Source: Anisakis pegreffii (taxonomy: Eukaryota > Nematoda > Chromadorea > Rhabditida > Anisakidae). From it: a stretch of 64,000 bases of DNA. Made by a program: the position numbers and the translations under genes. Under the pieces are notes generated by a model. The model searched no databases. It was not told the origin of the DNA and saw only the letters and a program-made list of their open reading frames with translations. Below are positions 1-11,500 of the stretch, piece by piece (the first letter of the stretch is position 1; every line of letters starts with the position of its first letter). Location of the stretch: assembly GCA_035041965.1 (NCBI GenBank), contig JAPYMA010001232.1, positions 1 through 64,000 of the forward strand, written 5' to 3'.

Positions 1-3000
1 CCTAAGCCTAAGCCTAAGCCTAAGCCTAAGCCTAAGCCTAAGCCTAAGCCTAAGCCTAAGCCTAAGCCTAAGCCTAAGCCTAAGCCTAGCCTAAGCCCAA
101 GCCTAAGCCTAAGCCCAAGCCTAAGCCTACCTGCTCCAAGCCTAAGGCCTAAGCCTAAGCCCATAGCCTAAGCCTAAGCCTAAGCCTAAGCCTAAGCCTA
201 AGCTTAAGCCCAGCCTAAGCCTAAGCCTAAGCCTAAGCCTAAGCCTAAGCCCCAGCCTAAGCCTAAGCCTAAGCCTAAGCCCTAAGCCTCAAGCCCAAGC
301 CCAAGCTTCTAAGCCCCGAAGCCCAAGCCCAAGCCCAAGCCTAAGCCTCAAGCCCAAGCCCAAGCCCAAGCCTCAAGCCTAAGCCTAAGCCCAAGCCTAA
401 GCCTAAGCCTAAGCCCAAGCCCAAGCCCAAGCCCAAGCCTAAGCCCAAGCCCAAGCCTAAGCCCTAAGCCTAAGCCCAAGCCTAAGCCTAAGCCTAAGCC
501 TAAGCCTAAGCCTCAAGCCCAAGCCTAAGCCTCCAAGCCTAAGCCCAAGCCTAAGCCTAAGCCCAAGCCCTCAAGCCTAAGCCTAAGCCTAAGCCCAAGC
601 CTAAGCCTAAGCCTCCAAGCCTAAGCCTAAGCCTAAGCCTCAAGCCTGCAAGCCCTAAGCCCAAGCCTAAGCCTAAGCCCAAGCCTAAGCCTAAGCCTAA
701 GCCTAAGCCTAAGCCTAAGCCTAAGCCTAAGCCTAAGCCTAAGCCTAAGCCTAAGCCTAAGCCTGAAGCCCAAGCCTAAGCCCAAGCCCAAGCCTAAGCC
801 TAAGCCTAAGCCTCAAGCCCAAGCCTAAGCCTAAGCCCAAGCCCAAGCCTAAGCCCAAGCCCAAGCCTAAGCCTAAGCCTAAGCCTAAGCCTCAAGCCTA
901 AGCCTAAGCCTAAGCCTAAGCCTAAGCCTAAGCCTAAGCCTAAGCCTAAGCCTAAGCCTAAGCCTAAGCCTAAGCCCAAGCCTAAGCCTAAGCCTAAGCC
1001 TAAGCCTAAGCCTAAGCCTAAGCCTAAGCCCAAGCCTAAGCCTAAGCCTAAGCCTAAGCCTAAGCCTAAGCCCAAGCCTAAGCCTAAGCCTAAGCCTAAG
1101 CCTAAGCCTAAGCCTAAGCCTAAGCCTAAGCCTAAGCCTAAGCCTAAGCCTAAGCCTAAGCCTAAGCCTAAGCCTAAGCCTAAGCCTAAGCCTAAGCCTA
1201 AGCCTAAGCCTAAGCCTAAGCCTAAGCCTAAGCCTAAGCCTAAGCCTAAGCCTAAGCCTAAGCCTAAGCCTAAGCCTAAGCCTAAGCCTAAGCCTAAGCC
1301 TAAGCCTAAGCCTAAGCCTAAGCCTAAGCCTAAGCCTAAGCCTAAGCCTAAGCCTAAGCCTAAGCCTAAGCCTAAGCCTAAGCCTAAGCCTAAGCCTAAG
1401 CCTAAGCCTAAGCCTAAGCCTAAGCCTAAGCCTAAGCCTAAGCCTAAGCCTAAGCCTAAGCCTAAGCCCAAGCCTAAGCCTAAGCCTAAGCCTAAGCCTA
1501 AGCCTAAGCCTAAGCCTAAGCCTAAGCCTAAGCCTAAGCCTAAGCCTAAGCCTAAGCCTAAGCCTAAGCCTAAGCCTAAGCCCAAGCCTAAGCCTAAGCC
1601 TAAGCCTAAGCCTAAGCCTAAGCCTAAGCCCAAGCCTAAGCCTAAGCCTAAGCCTAAGCCTAAGCCTAAGCCTAAGCCTAAGCCTAAGCCTAAGCCTAAG
1701 CCTAAGCCTAAGCCTAAGCCTAAGCCTAAGCCTAAGCCTAAGCCTAAGCCTAAGCCTAAGCCTAAGCCTAAGCCTAAGCCTAAGCCTAAGCCTAAGCCTA
1801 AGCCTAAGCCTAAGCCCAAGCCTAAGCCTCAAGCCTAAGCCTAAGCCTAAGCCTAAGCCTAAGCCTAAGCCTAAGCCTAAGCCTAAGCCTAAGCCTAAGC
1901 CTAAGCCTAAGCCTAAGCCTAAGCCTAAGCCTAAGCCTAAGCCTAAGCCTAAGCCTAAGCCCAAGCCTAAGCCTAAGCCTAAGCCTAAGCCTAAGCCTAA
2001 GCCTAAGCCTAAGCCTAAGCCTAAGCCTAAGCCTAAGCCTAAGCCTAAGCCTAAGCCTAAGCCTAAGCCTAAGCCTAAGCCTAAGCCTAAGCCTAAGCCT
2101 AAGCCTAAGCCTAAGCCTAAGCCTAAGCCTAAGCCTAAGCCTAAGCCTAAGCCTAAGCCTAAGCCTAAGCCTAAGCCTAAGCCTAAGCCTAAGCCTAAGC
2201 CTAAGCCTAAGCCTAAGCCTAAGCCTAAGCCCAAGCCTAAGCCTAAGCCTAAGCCCAAGCCTAAGCCTAAGCCTAAGCCTAAGCCTAAGCCCAAGCCTAA
2301 GCCTAAGCCTAAGCCTAAGCCTAAGCCTAAGCCTAAGCCTAAGCCTAAGCCTAAGCCTAAGCCTAAGCCTAAGCCTAAGCCTAAGCCTAAGCCTAAGCCT
2401 AAGCCTAAGCCTAAGCCTAAGCCTAAGCCTAAGCCTAAGCCTAAGCCTAAGCCTAAGCCCAAGCCTAAGCCTAAGCCTAAGCCTAAGCCTAAGCCTAAGC
2501 CTAAGCCTAAGCCTAAGCCTAAGCCTAAGCCTAAGCCTAAGCCTAAGCCTAAGCCTAAGCCTAAGCCTAAGCCCAAGCCTAAGCCTAAGCCTAAGCCTAA
2601 GCCTAAGCCTAAGCCTAAGCCTAAGCCTAAGCCTAAGCCTAAGCCTAAGCCTAAGCCTAAGCCTAAGCCTAAGCCTAAGCCTAAGCCTAAGCCTAAGCCT
2701 AAGCCTAAGCCTAAGCCTAAGCCTAAGCCTAAGCCTAAGCCTAAGCCCAAGCCTAAGCCTAAGCCTAAGCCTAAGCCTAAGCCTAAGCCTAAGCCTAAGC
2801 CTAAGCCTAAGCCTAAGCCTAAGCCTAAGCCTAAGCCTAAGCCTAAGCCTAAGCCTAAGCCTAAGCCTAAGCCTAAGCCTAAGCCTAAGCCTAAGCCTAA
2901 GCCTAAGCCTAAGCCTAAGCCTAAGCCTAAGCCTAAGCCTAAGCCTAAGCCTAAGCCTAAGCCTAAGCCTAAGCCTAAGCCTAAGCCTAAGCCTAAGCCT

Positions 3001-3667
3001 AAGCCTAAGCCTAAGCCTAAGCCTAAGCCTAAGCCTAAGCCTAAGCCTAAGCCTAAGCCCAAGCCCAAGCCTAAGCCTAAGCCTAAGCCTAAGCCTAAGC
3101 CTAAGCCTAAGCCTAAGCCTAAGCCTAAGCCTAAGCCTAAGCCTAAGCCTAAGCCTAAGCCTAAGCCTAAGCCTAAGCCTAAGCCTAAGCCTAAGCCTAA
3201 GCCTAAGCCTAAGCCTAAGCCTAAGCCTAAGCCTAAGCCTAAGCCTAAGCCTAAGCCTAAGCCTAAGCCTAAGCCTAAGCCTAAGCCTAAGCCTAAGCCT
3301 AAGCCTAAGCCTAAGCCTAAGCCTAAGCCTAAGCCTAAGCCTAAGCCTAAGCCTAAGCCTAAGCCTAAGCCTAAGCCTAAGCCTAAGCCTAAGCCTAAGC
3401 CTAAGCCTAAGCCTAAGCCTAAGCCTAAGCCTAAGCCTAAGCCTAAGCCTAAGCCTAAGCCTAAGCCTAAGCCTAAGCCTAAGCCTAAGCCTAAGCCTAA
3501 GCCTAAGCCTAAGCCTAAGCCTAAGCCTAAGCCTAAGCCTAAGCCTAAGCCTAAGCCTAAGCCTAAGCCTAAGCCTAAGCCTAAGCCTCAAGCCTAAGCC
3601 TAAGCCTAAGCCTAAGCCTAAGCCTAAGCCTAAGCCTAAGCCTAAGCCTAAGCCTAAGCCTAAGCCT
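1..3667. repeat. Terminal telomere array (TTAGGC)n, C-rich strand shown
   Basis: The window opens with roughly 610 tandem CCTAAG hexamers, the complement of TTAGGC, the nematode telomere repeat. The C-rich strand runs 5' to 3' from base 1, the orientation expected at a left chromosome end. The array stops abruptly in CCTTATTGG with no graded decay. The inner part (about 894-3,667) is nearly pure. Its main variant is CCCAAG (TTGGGC on the G-rich strand), for example near 973, 1,028, 1,467, 1,958, 2,229, 2,458, 2,744 and 3,058. There are only two one-base phase shifts, near 1,828 and 3,588, both reading CCTCAAG. The long Gly-Leu and Arg-Leu open frames on the minus strand are products of the repeat and are not genes. 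Confidence 0.98.
85..893. repeat. Irregular distal part of the telomere array
   Basis: Between about 85 and 893 the hexamer phase is broken many times by insertions, deletions and variants (CCTAGC, CTCAAG, CCCCAG, CCCATAG, CCTACCTGCTCC, AAGGCC). CCCAAG is also far more common here than further in. A clean run occurs near 688-760. The outermost 84 bases are again pure. Decay is normally expected on the chromosome-internal side of a telomere, so this reversed order is either low-coverage consensus error at a contig end or a real variant-repeat zone. Confidence 0.85.
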
Positions 3668-4789
3668 TATTGGTATTCCATCCTTTAGAACTTCATTCCT
3701 TTCTTCACTGCATAGATCAGTTGTTCCATATGTTTCACGCTAATGGTGCGTAAACAATACAATTCCGATATGGAACAAACCAACTGTTGAGCTTGACAAC
3801 TGCAATTTGATCGAGAGTTTCAGAGCCTTTCTTGATTTGATGAATAATCCGAAAATAAAATATCATTAAACCGTGATTGCTTGCTCATATGTTTCATAGC
3901 CGTAGACTGTTGCTGCCACTTCTATTTCTCTTATTATTGTTTGTTATAATGGTACATTTCTATTGTACATATTTGCATATTATATTTAATTGTTCATTTG
4001 TGTTTTTTCTTGATTCACTTATTATTTGTAAAAAAACCGTGAACGATTCAATATATCTTTTTGAGTTCTACAACATGTCCTTTTTGGCTTCTATCGCTGG
4101 ATATTCTTTCCTGCTTTCTGCTGCTAATGATCTACTCGCTGTTGTGTATTTTAGCGCAGTACGGAATACTTATGGTGGAGGATGGATGATGTTACAGTTT
4201 GATTTCTGTTGTATTAAATCCGTCGTAAACTTAAACGCTTGTGAGTAGCATTTGGCTGCACAAAATCACACATATGCAGTTCTTGCGTAGACCAAACCAT
4301 AAGCCGAGGTCTCACTGCAAGCCGGAACCCATTTGAAGTGAACAAGATAAATTCCACACTGATGATCTTTTCCATCGGCAGTATGAAATTTTCGCTAATT
4401 TTTCGTTAACGGAGTCATTGAGGGATAAAGATAATTTTTCAATAGGTTAGCGATTATCGAAATGGTCTACTTTTTCATTAATGTGCCTCAGTATTCGAAA
4501 ATTCTGTAAAGGTCGTTGTAGCGCACTCCTCACCAACTGCGCAACTAAATCTCCAAGGTTTACTCCCCACGGATGAGGAGACAAATCCATATAGCGTGAA
4601 AACTGGAATTTGTAACGTTATAGCGCCTGACCGTAGTGGTGTCTAAGATTCGGAGCCAAAAAGAATTTTCCTCATCCCATTAAAAAAAACCACAGTAACA
4701 TTCAATAACTTGAGCTAAGACTTCAGAGCAAGAATCGAAAATTGAAATATGCGTAGATGGATCGACACTGGGGTCTAACTTTCAATTCC
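3668..4789. other. Subtelomeric DNA, no gene recognised
   Basis: Unique-looking AT-rich DNA directly inside the telomere. A 123-residue plus-strand frame (3,877-4,248) is rich in Leu, Phe and Ile, shows no domain and no splice partners, and is treated as chance. No subtelomeric satellite or multigene family is visible at the junction. Confidence 0.6.
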
Positions 4790-5475
4790 GCGAATGCGGA
4801 GCTGGAGCCTGAGCCAAAATTTCCAGAAGTGCGAAACTAGAACTGGAGTTGGAGACGAAATTTTGGAAATGTGAAGCAGCAGCCGAATGTTTGAAAAGCG
4901 CAGACCTAGAGCTGAAGTTTTGAGAATATGGAGCGGAAGCTGAAGCAGATCTTTTAGAAACACAGATAAGGAGGTGAAGCTGGAGCCAAAATTATAGTAA
5001 AACGCGGAGCCGGAACTTGAGATGCGGCCGAAAACTGGATGCAGTAAACTGTGTTCTTGAAAATTGTCGAAAATTCCAAGGGAACGGAACTCATATTACA
5101 TTGATTATCTAATAATATAAGTAGAGTTGGGTCGGCGGCCCCCGACAATCGGTGGAAGGGCAGCCGCAAATTAGAAAATATAGTTTTGGCATGTAGAGGT
5201 AGGGCTGGAGTCAAAAGTTTAAATAATGCGAAGCCGGGGCTGAAATTTTCGAAAACGTAGGGCCAGAGCTGGAGCTAGAGCCAAAAATTAAAAGCTACGG
5301 AGTTGGAGGTGGAATTATAGAAAATGCAGAGCTGGAACCGAAGTCTGGGAAGTGCTGAGCCACAGCTGGAGCCGGAGTCGAAACTTGAAGACCGCGGTGT
5401 TGGCTCCAGAGTCAACATTTCAAAAACGCGCAGCTAAAGTCGGAGCCGAGAATTTCAAAAACACGCAGTTGGATC
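4790..5475. repeat. Degenerate GGAGCY-rich minisatellite in two blocks
   Basis: Two blocks (about 4,790-5,035 and 5,205-5,475) repeat a loose unit of roughly 30-45 bases. The unit is a run of GGAGCT or GGAGCC hexamers followed by an A/T-rich tail such as CAAAATTT or GAAATTTT. Examples are GCGGAGCTGGAGCCTGAGCC at 4,795 and GAGCTGGAGCTAGAGCC near 5,266. Copies are strongly diverged. About 170 bases of unrelated sequence separate the blocks. Short minus- and plus-strand frames across it (4,775-4,963, 4,954-5,214, 5,352-5,612) follow the repeat and show no protein family. Confidence 0.7.
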
Positions 5476-8214
5476 AGTTTATCAGGCATCATTCCCCTGC
5501 CTCATTGCACCCTACTTCGTTTCGGCTGCATTTGTTGGGTAATGTCAATTCGTACATCAGCATCTTTCATTTCAATGTATCACTCTGCTGTGCAGTTAGA
5601 ACATTTCAATGAACTATTATTTTTGCCTGATATAACATTGCGTCGTAAGAAATACATCTCGAATGATGATCTTCGTATAATGAAACGAGCGTTTCATAGA
5701 TGACTACCTAACTCACAATTCATCGCACGTCAATTCATTTCTTTGCGCCCAATATTCCAAACCTAAGGTCTCGACGATGCAGCAGTCGGATTTTTCACCC
5801 TCTTGCGAGGAACTTCAATCCTTCTAAGATGAAAAAACTGAATGCTTTATCGCCGCAATCTACGGCTTGAACTTTTACGTTGCCACGCTCTAAAAAATAC
5901 ATCAAAAGCTCTAAAAAATTATATTCCTCGAGGTATAAATATCGGCTGGGGCTCTAGAGAGGTTTCAAAATTCCCCACATCTGCAGTGGACTCCAGTCAA
6001 GGAATCCTTCCAGCAGGAGCACCCGTGGGGACTGAACATTTGTGACATCTGTGGAGGAGATGATTCGCCAGAAATCGTCGCGGCCCCCTCCAACGTGGGG
6101 CTCCTTTCCGAACAGTAGTTATCACAGATTTGTATTCCATAATGTTATTTCAAAAAACAACTGAACAAATAAAGAGAACGGGCCAATGAAATAGGAATGT
6201 ATTGTGCTTTGATTTCATGACACACGCGAACTAATCTTGAGAAGTGATTAAAATGACTGATTGAAGAATGCGGTAAATCTTCTGAGTGGCTGTTTGCATG
6301 CACAATGAATTCACATCTGAAATTCTTCCATTTCAAATCCATCCAGTTGGTAAGTTGTATAAATCTAATGACCAATTTAGTATATTTCCTTGTGAACCTG
6401 ATAATTGCATCTGACAGTTCTAAATTTGAATGTCAACCGTACATGTCGTAAATTCACATTGGAAGAAAATGTTTTAGATCCGAGTCTAAAACAAAACTCA
6501 CTCCTTCAGCCTCTAAAATTTGCGGAAACCTGCTCGAAATGATGACGAGAGAATCTACTGCAAGCAGCTGCTGTAAAAAATTGTGATTTGAAAATGTTGC
6601 AACGCATCAATAACCACATTTTCATTATTAATGCAATTGTGCCGATCAAACGGTGCGAAAGGAATCAAGAATTCATTTCGCTGAAAATGAGAATGTACTC
6701 ATTTTTAACTGAACTATTTCGATTAGTTTATCATGCGTTCGGGAATGACTGCGATAAATCTATGAGAAGAAGTGATTTCGAAGGAAAAATGATAATATGT
6801 TTATTTCCTCCCGAATTTCTCGCAAAAATCCTGGATGAATGAAGAAAGCATGGGCGTGGCGTTATGTGCGCAGTGCACACAGGATGTATATAGATGTAAA
6901 TGTACAGCTTTAAGAGGAGTGGAAAGCTTTAATAAGAAGGATAAGAAGTTTAGTTGAAGAGAAGAAGTGAGGTTAATGGCGTATGTTCGTCTTCGTAGTG
7001 GTGTGCAACAAGGATGAGATGTTATGAGGTTATACCAAACGATAAGCTGACTTATTTGGCTATTGCTGCTCTTGCTGCTTTTGAAATTCGTCATTCCTGA
7101 CTGAATTCGTTCGTGCCTACTTCTTCCACTCAAATTGATCATCACAGGACTCTGCTTTCACAGACATCTTCCTCAGACCCTTATAATTTTTTTTTATTCA
7201 TCCATCCTATAGCACTTTCATCTCGATGATCACTCTCATCAGTTCGGTATCGTTCACCATCAAATTCCAAATTACCGATCGCCTCGGGCTTGTTGCTGTC
7301 TTTGACACTTAGATATAAGTGTGTTATGGACGGATGGTTTTCTCTTGTTTATGTCTTCGCAATAAATTGAGACCCTCTTAGAACTTGCTGAGACGATGTC
7401 TTTTGCTTCATCTCATGCGCATAATTCCCTCATTCAGCTAACTAACCTAACTAACCTAATCTAGTTTCAAGCCAGAAATTCGCAGGTATGTAATCAAATT
7501 AACGTCTACATTTTTCTCAATCAATCATTTCTTCAAGCTCAGTTTGGGTGACTTTTGAAGATACGCTTGTATGCCTCTCATATTTTCCTAATAATTGTAA
7601 CAAGAAGATACCTCATTATGTTTTCAATGTTTCATATGTGATGATAGTACGACACGTTTTGACTGTGTGCAATTTTCGAGGTAATTTTGAAGGATTTCAG
7701 CAATTCGAAGCATAAAGTCTATCATCTCAACCACATTATGTGTATGAATCATACAAATTGAAGTGGATTGCCACCCAGATGGTGTAATATCAACATTTAA
7801 CTTATTGTTCTACGTCAACTTTCAAGCAATACCTCTTCATTTCCACTTCACTTAAACTTTTTCAAACATCGACGCACTGATCGCATTAATTGACTGAATG
7901 TTCGATCTATCCGACTTACTTCGAAATATTCGACGAATTCTCATCTGTATAATCAACTTCGATTGTTTGGCATTTAAGGAAGCATAATAAAATATAATCA
8001 TTTCATCGAATTAGGCATTTCAACACGACACATTCTATTTTCATGATGCCTGAAAATGCTGACTTGAGTCAAGGATGAACGATGCATGGAATGCTCGTCC
8101 AGTTGCGTTTTGATCGTTGCGATGTGGAAGTTCTTCATGTTTGATAACAGCTTGAAGATTTGACATTTTTGAGTGCAGTTATAATCATTATTTATCGACC
8201 TAATTCTAGTAAAT
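5476..8214. other. Intergenic DNA upstream of the receptor gene
   Basis: No gene is recognised. A GC-rich patch at about 5,925-6,115 stands out from the AT-rich surroundings and begins with a TATA-like GGTATAAATAT; its short frames match nothing I know. The last bases contain two candidate 3' splice sites ahead of the receptor ATG, GAGTGCAG ending near 8,178 and ATTCTAG ending near 8,209. Either could serve a 5' UTR intron or spliced-leader trans-splicing, which is common in nematodes; the sequence cannot decide. The receptor promoter should lie here or further upstream. Confidence 0.5.
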
Positions 8215-8595
8215 ATGTTTATGAGCGATTATCTCGGTGATAAAAACGAAGACATAATAGTGGAGCTAGTGAAAGCAGCAACGACGACTACAATAGCTTC
8301 CTCACTGCCACTCTCCACACCTCCATCATCAGCTTATCTGATAACGAACACTGATTCGTTAGCCAGTCATATTCTCGAGACCGTGTCGTCGTCTTCTGCT
8401 TCATTATCTACAGTAACGGGTTTTATCATCGACAGTGACCTCTCGTTGGGATCGATCCTGCTAGCCATCATAATGGGTGCTCTTTCAATTATTACCGTTG
8501 TTGGCAATTTGGCTGTTCTCTTTTCATACTACATTGATAAGAATATTCGACAACCCAGCAACTATTTCATCTTCTCACTTGCCGTCTCTGATTTG
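8215..8595 (+). CDS. gar: gar exon 1: N-terminus, TM1, first part of TM2
   Basis: Encodes residues 1-127 from ATG at 8215 (a second in-frame ATG follows two codons later). The extracellular tail is Ser/Thr-rich. TM1 is [19 protein letters not shown] and onward. The exon ends in AVSDL, the TM2 Asp motif, at a GTAAG donor in phase 0. Confidence 0.9.
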
Positions 8596-11500
8596 GTAAG
8601 TTCTCATTTATGTGGCTTTCGTTTCTGCGCACATTCGATCATTCATGTTTCACTTGGAATCACTTGAGATAACGAAATGAATGATTACTTGTTACAGTGT
8701 CATTTAAGCAAGTATCTGAAAATTTTATAGTGATTACTGAGATTCCATCGGGTCGGAGTTTTTCATCCACAGTGAACATCGATTATAAGAGCAAACAATT
8801 CATTGAAAGTTTTTTGAGAAGTCATCTAATGTTCATTTATCAATCAAATGTTTTTTATTATCGAATCTTCCGAACCGTTTTATTTATTAGATGTTTTGTA
8901 TTGTGATTGATCCAATCTGAAGTAATTGCGATTAACCGATATTACGCTTTTAAGCATTATCCATCTTTGGCTTACATGAGAAATGCGTCATTAGTGCAAA
9001 GCGGTCAGTCTTATTGAACAGCTGAATATGTAAGAATTTCAGCAGATTAAATAAGGTTAATTGAACATTACAATTTCCTCACATAATTCCTAACTTCGAA
9101 CTGAGTTCATACCAAATTCTCAAGAGCAGATTGAGATCATAATCACGCTTTTTGAAAATTATAACTGTGATTAGAATCAACATTTGATGAAGAATTGAGT
9201 AAAAATGATTTGTTGAATTGGATGAGATAGGATGTGATCTAATCAGTGCAATCATTATCATATCAAGAACAGATTTTGTTACGAATGCTGATTCTACGAG
9301 TGAATGCGAAAACAACTTGCTCATCTATTCTCATGATGTTTCATTTATTAATTCTTCTATCAATATCAATATCGTCTTCGCAGCGAATCACACCGTAATT
9401 GTAATACTTTTTCACGTCATGCATATTCCATTGCAACGACTTCCCGTTTCGTTATTATTACACATCTTCCATGAAGTGCCAAAAATGACATGCCTTCAGC
9501 GATACCAGATTTTCTCATCTCAGCGGAAGCAACGTTTATATTGTTGTTTTTTGCACTGTATTTTAGGTTATTGTAATGATTATCCCTACTATTTTTATTG
9601 CTAACATTATTGTTATCATTGTTATAAAACTATCACCGTCATATTCACCTTCTCGTCACTGATGTTACGAGTTTGATCAGGTAGTTGTATTCCGTTACAC
9701 ACAATTTTGTTATTTCATTCGTTCGTTCTTTAGGAGATAATTTGTAACAAATCCTAGCTGGGAGGCTCTACCGCGACTGTTTATTTCAATTGCATCAAAG
9801 CACTTTCGTTTGTGGAGCGAGAGTCAGACTCTCAGTGTGATCACTTCCCATTTCAATCATAAAGTGAATCCCTGTTACCTACATCACATTTTCAAAGTTT
9901 CCCGTAGGTCGATTGCATTCGCAGTTCACTGTTTTTGTTATTAAAGATGAATGGAACCGTAATGAGTTTATTTTTTCGAAGTTTGATTGTGGTGATTGAA
10001 TCTGATTGATCAACCACTCAGAATGGATATGGAATTATTCAGACACAACAGCAGTTGCATGTTCGTTAAACAAATGAAATAGTTCATCGGAATTGATTTT
10101 GAATTTTTTTTTTTTGAATTTTGTAATCTTAGGATGTCAACAAACTGAGCTAAAAAAGCACTCATAATCAGGATGCCATTAACGTGAAGATAAACTCAAT
10201 GAGTGCTTATAATGTGTTTTTTTTTCTAAAAACTAACGATTAGAGAAATGATTCCGCAGCTTACATCCTATATTCGTTGGGAGTGGCGGATTTTCAAAAG
10301 AAAAGGCGATTGAGATTTAACTGATTATCAACGAAATTGATCGAAGCATTCAAGAAAATATCAGCTGCGATTTATTCAAAGTGCGATTAACCTGCTGATC
10401 GTACATTTTCGTCTTATCGGCGTGGTCATTCCTTTTCAATGTTTTTCGTATTGAGCAGAGAAGTTTCCACTGTAAAACTTTTCGAAAGAACGCTAGAGGT
10501 TGGTGTTTTGGGTTTTTTAAATCGCATCTTGTTCGGCTGAAAATTCCACGCCTCACAAAAGACATTATTTATTCAGTCAGTAACTACAAATCATTACGAG
10601 TTTGTGTGTTTCTGTTATCACCAATATTGCATCATTGCATCCTTTTCAAATTTTAATTTCGGTAATTCATTCAGTGATTATTGAGGTGTGTAACCACTTT
10701 CCCTTATTGCTTAGTGGTTTTTTTTAAAGAGAAAGGCTCGAAGTGTGCCTAGACATACATTTAGCTTAATTGAGGGAGAGTATGTCCGACGATTGTTCAG
10801 AGTAGGTGTTAATAACAACCGTTGGCGTTAGATCAGTAATAAACAACTGCTTGCATCAGTATAACGGAATAGATGCGTAGCTATCGGCATATTAATCATT
10901 TCACAGCCGAGCAATAATGGATGTTCGTTGCCATAAATACTTTGTACGCATGCATCTGTAGATTGTGTTATAAGCAATTCGATGTTTCTATACCAGCTGA
11001 ACTGTTGCATCCCTATTCTGTTTAAAGGAATAGAACGGGAAGATTTCAGCACAAAGATGTGTAGTGTTTAATTCTCAAAAATGCTGATCATCGATAATTA
11101 GGCATCCCCTCACAGCGTTGTTCATAGAATTATCGAAGGATATGACTCCGATTCTGAATAAACATTATTCTCACATGTTGATCACACTTTTAACTCTTGG
11201 AATGGTCCGTCGTAGAAATTATTCGCATTTTACATACCTTATAAGAGTTTATGTTCGAATAATTTGAGTCAGCTGAAAAAAAGCAATTCATGCTAGACTA
11301 ATCGGTAGGGGGAATTATGCGTCGGTTCCTTGTGACAAAACGCGTTCGAGCCGACGTTCAATCTCATTTAGGCTTACCATCAGTGGTGGGCAAGCATGAA
11401 CGGAGCCCCCTATATGAAATGTGGAGGAAAGATTGATATTCCTCAGTTAAGAGGTTCATTCCTCCGGTTAAACAGAGTGAATTCCTAGTCGTCGTACCGA

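Noticed and set aside
806..3591. Long minus-strand frames of Gly-Leu and Arg-Leu dipeptides
   Set aside because: Direct consequence of the hexamer telomere repeat having no stop in two frames; not genes.
3877..4248. 123-codon plus-strand frame near the telomere
   Set aside because: Low-complexity Leu/Phe/Ile/Cys-rich sequence from T-rich DNA, no domain and no splice partners.
11380..11420. CAGTGGTGGGCAAGC as a transposon end
   Set aside because: No partner end or target duplication could be found.
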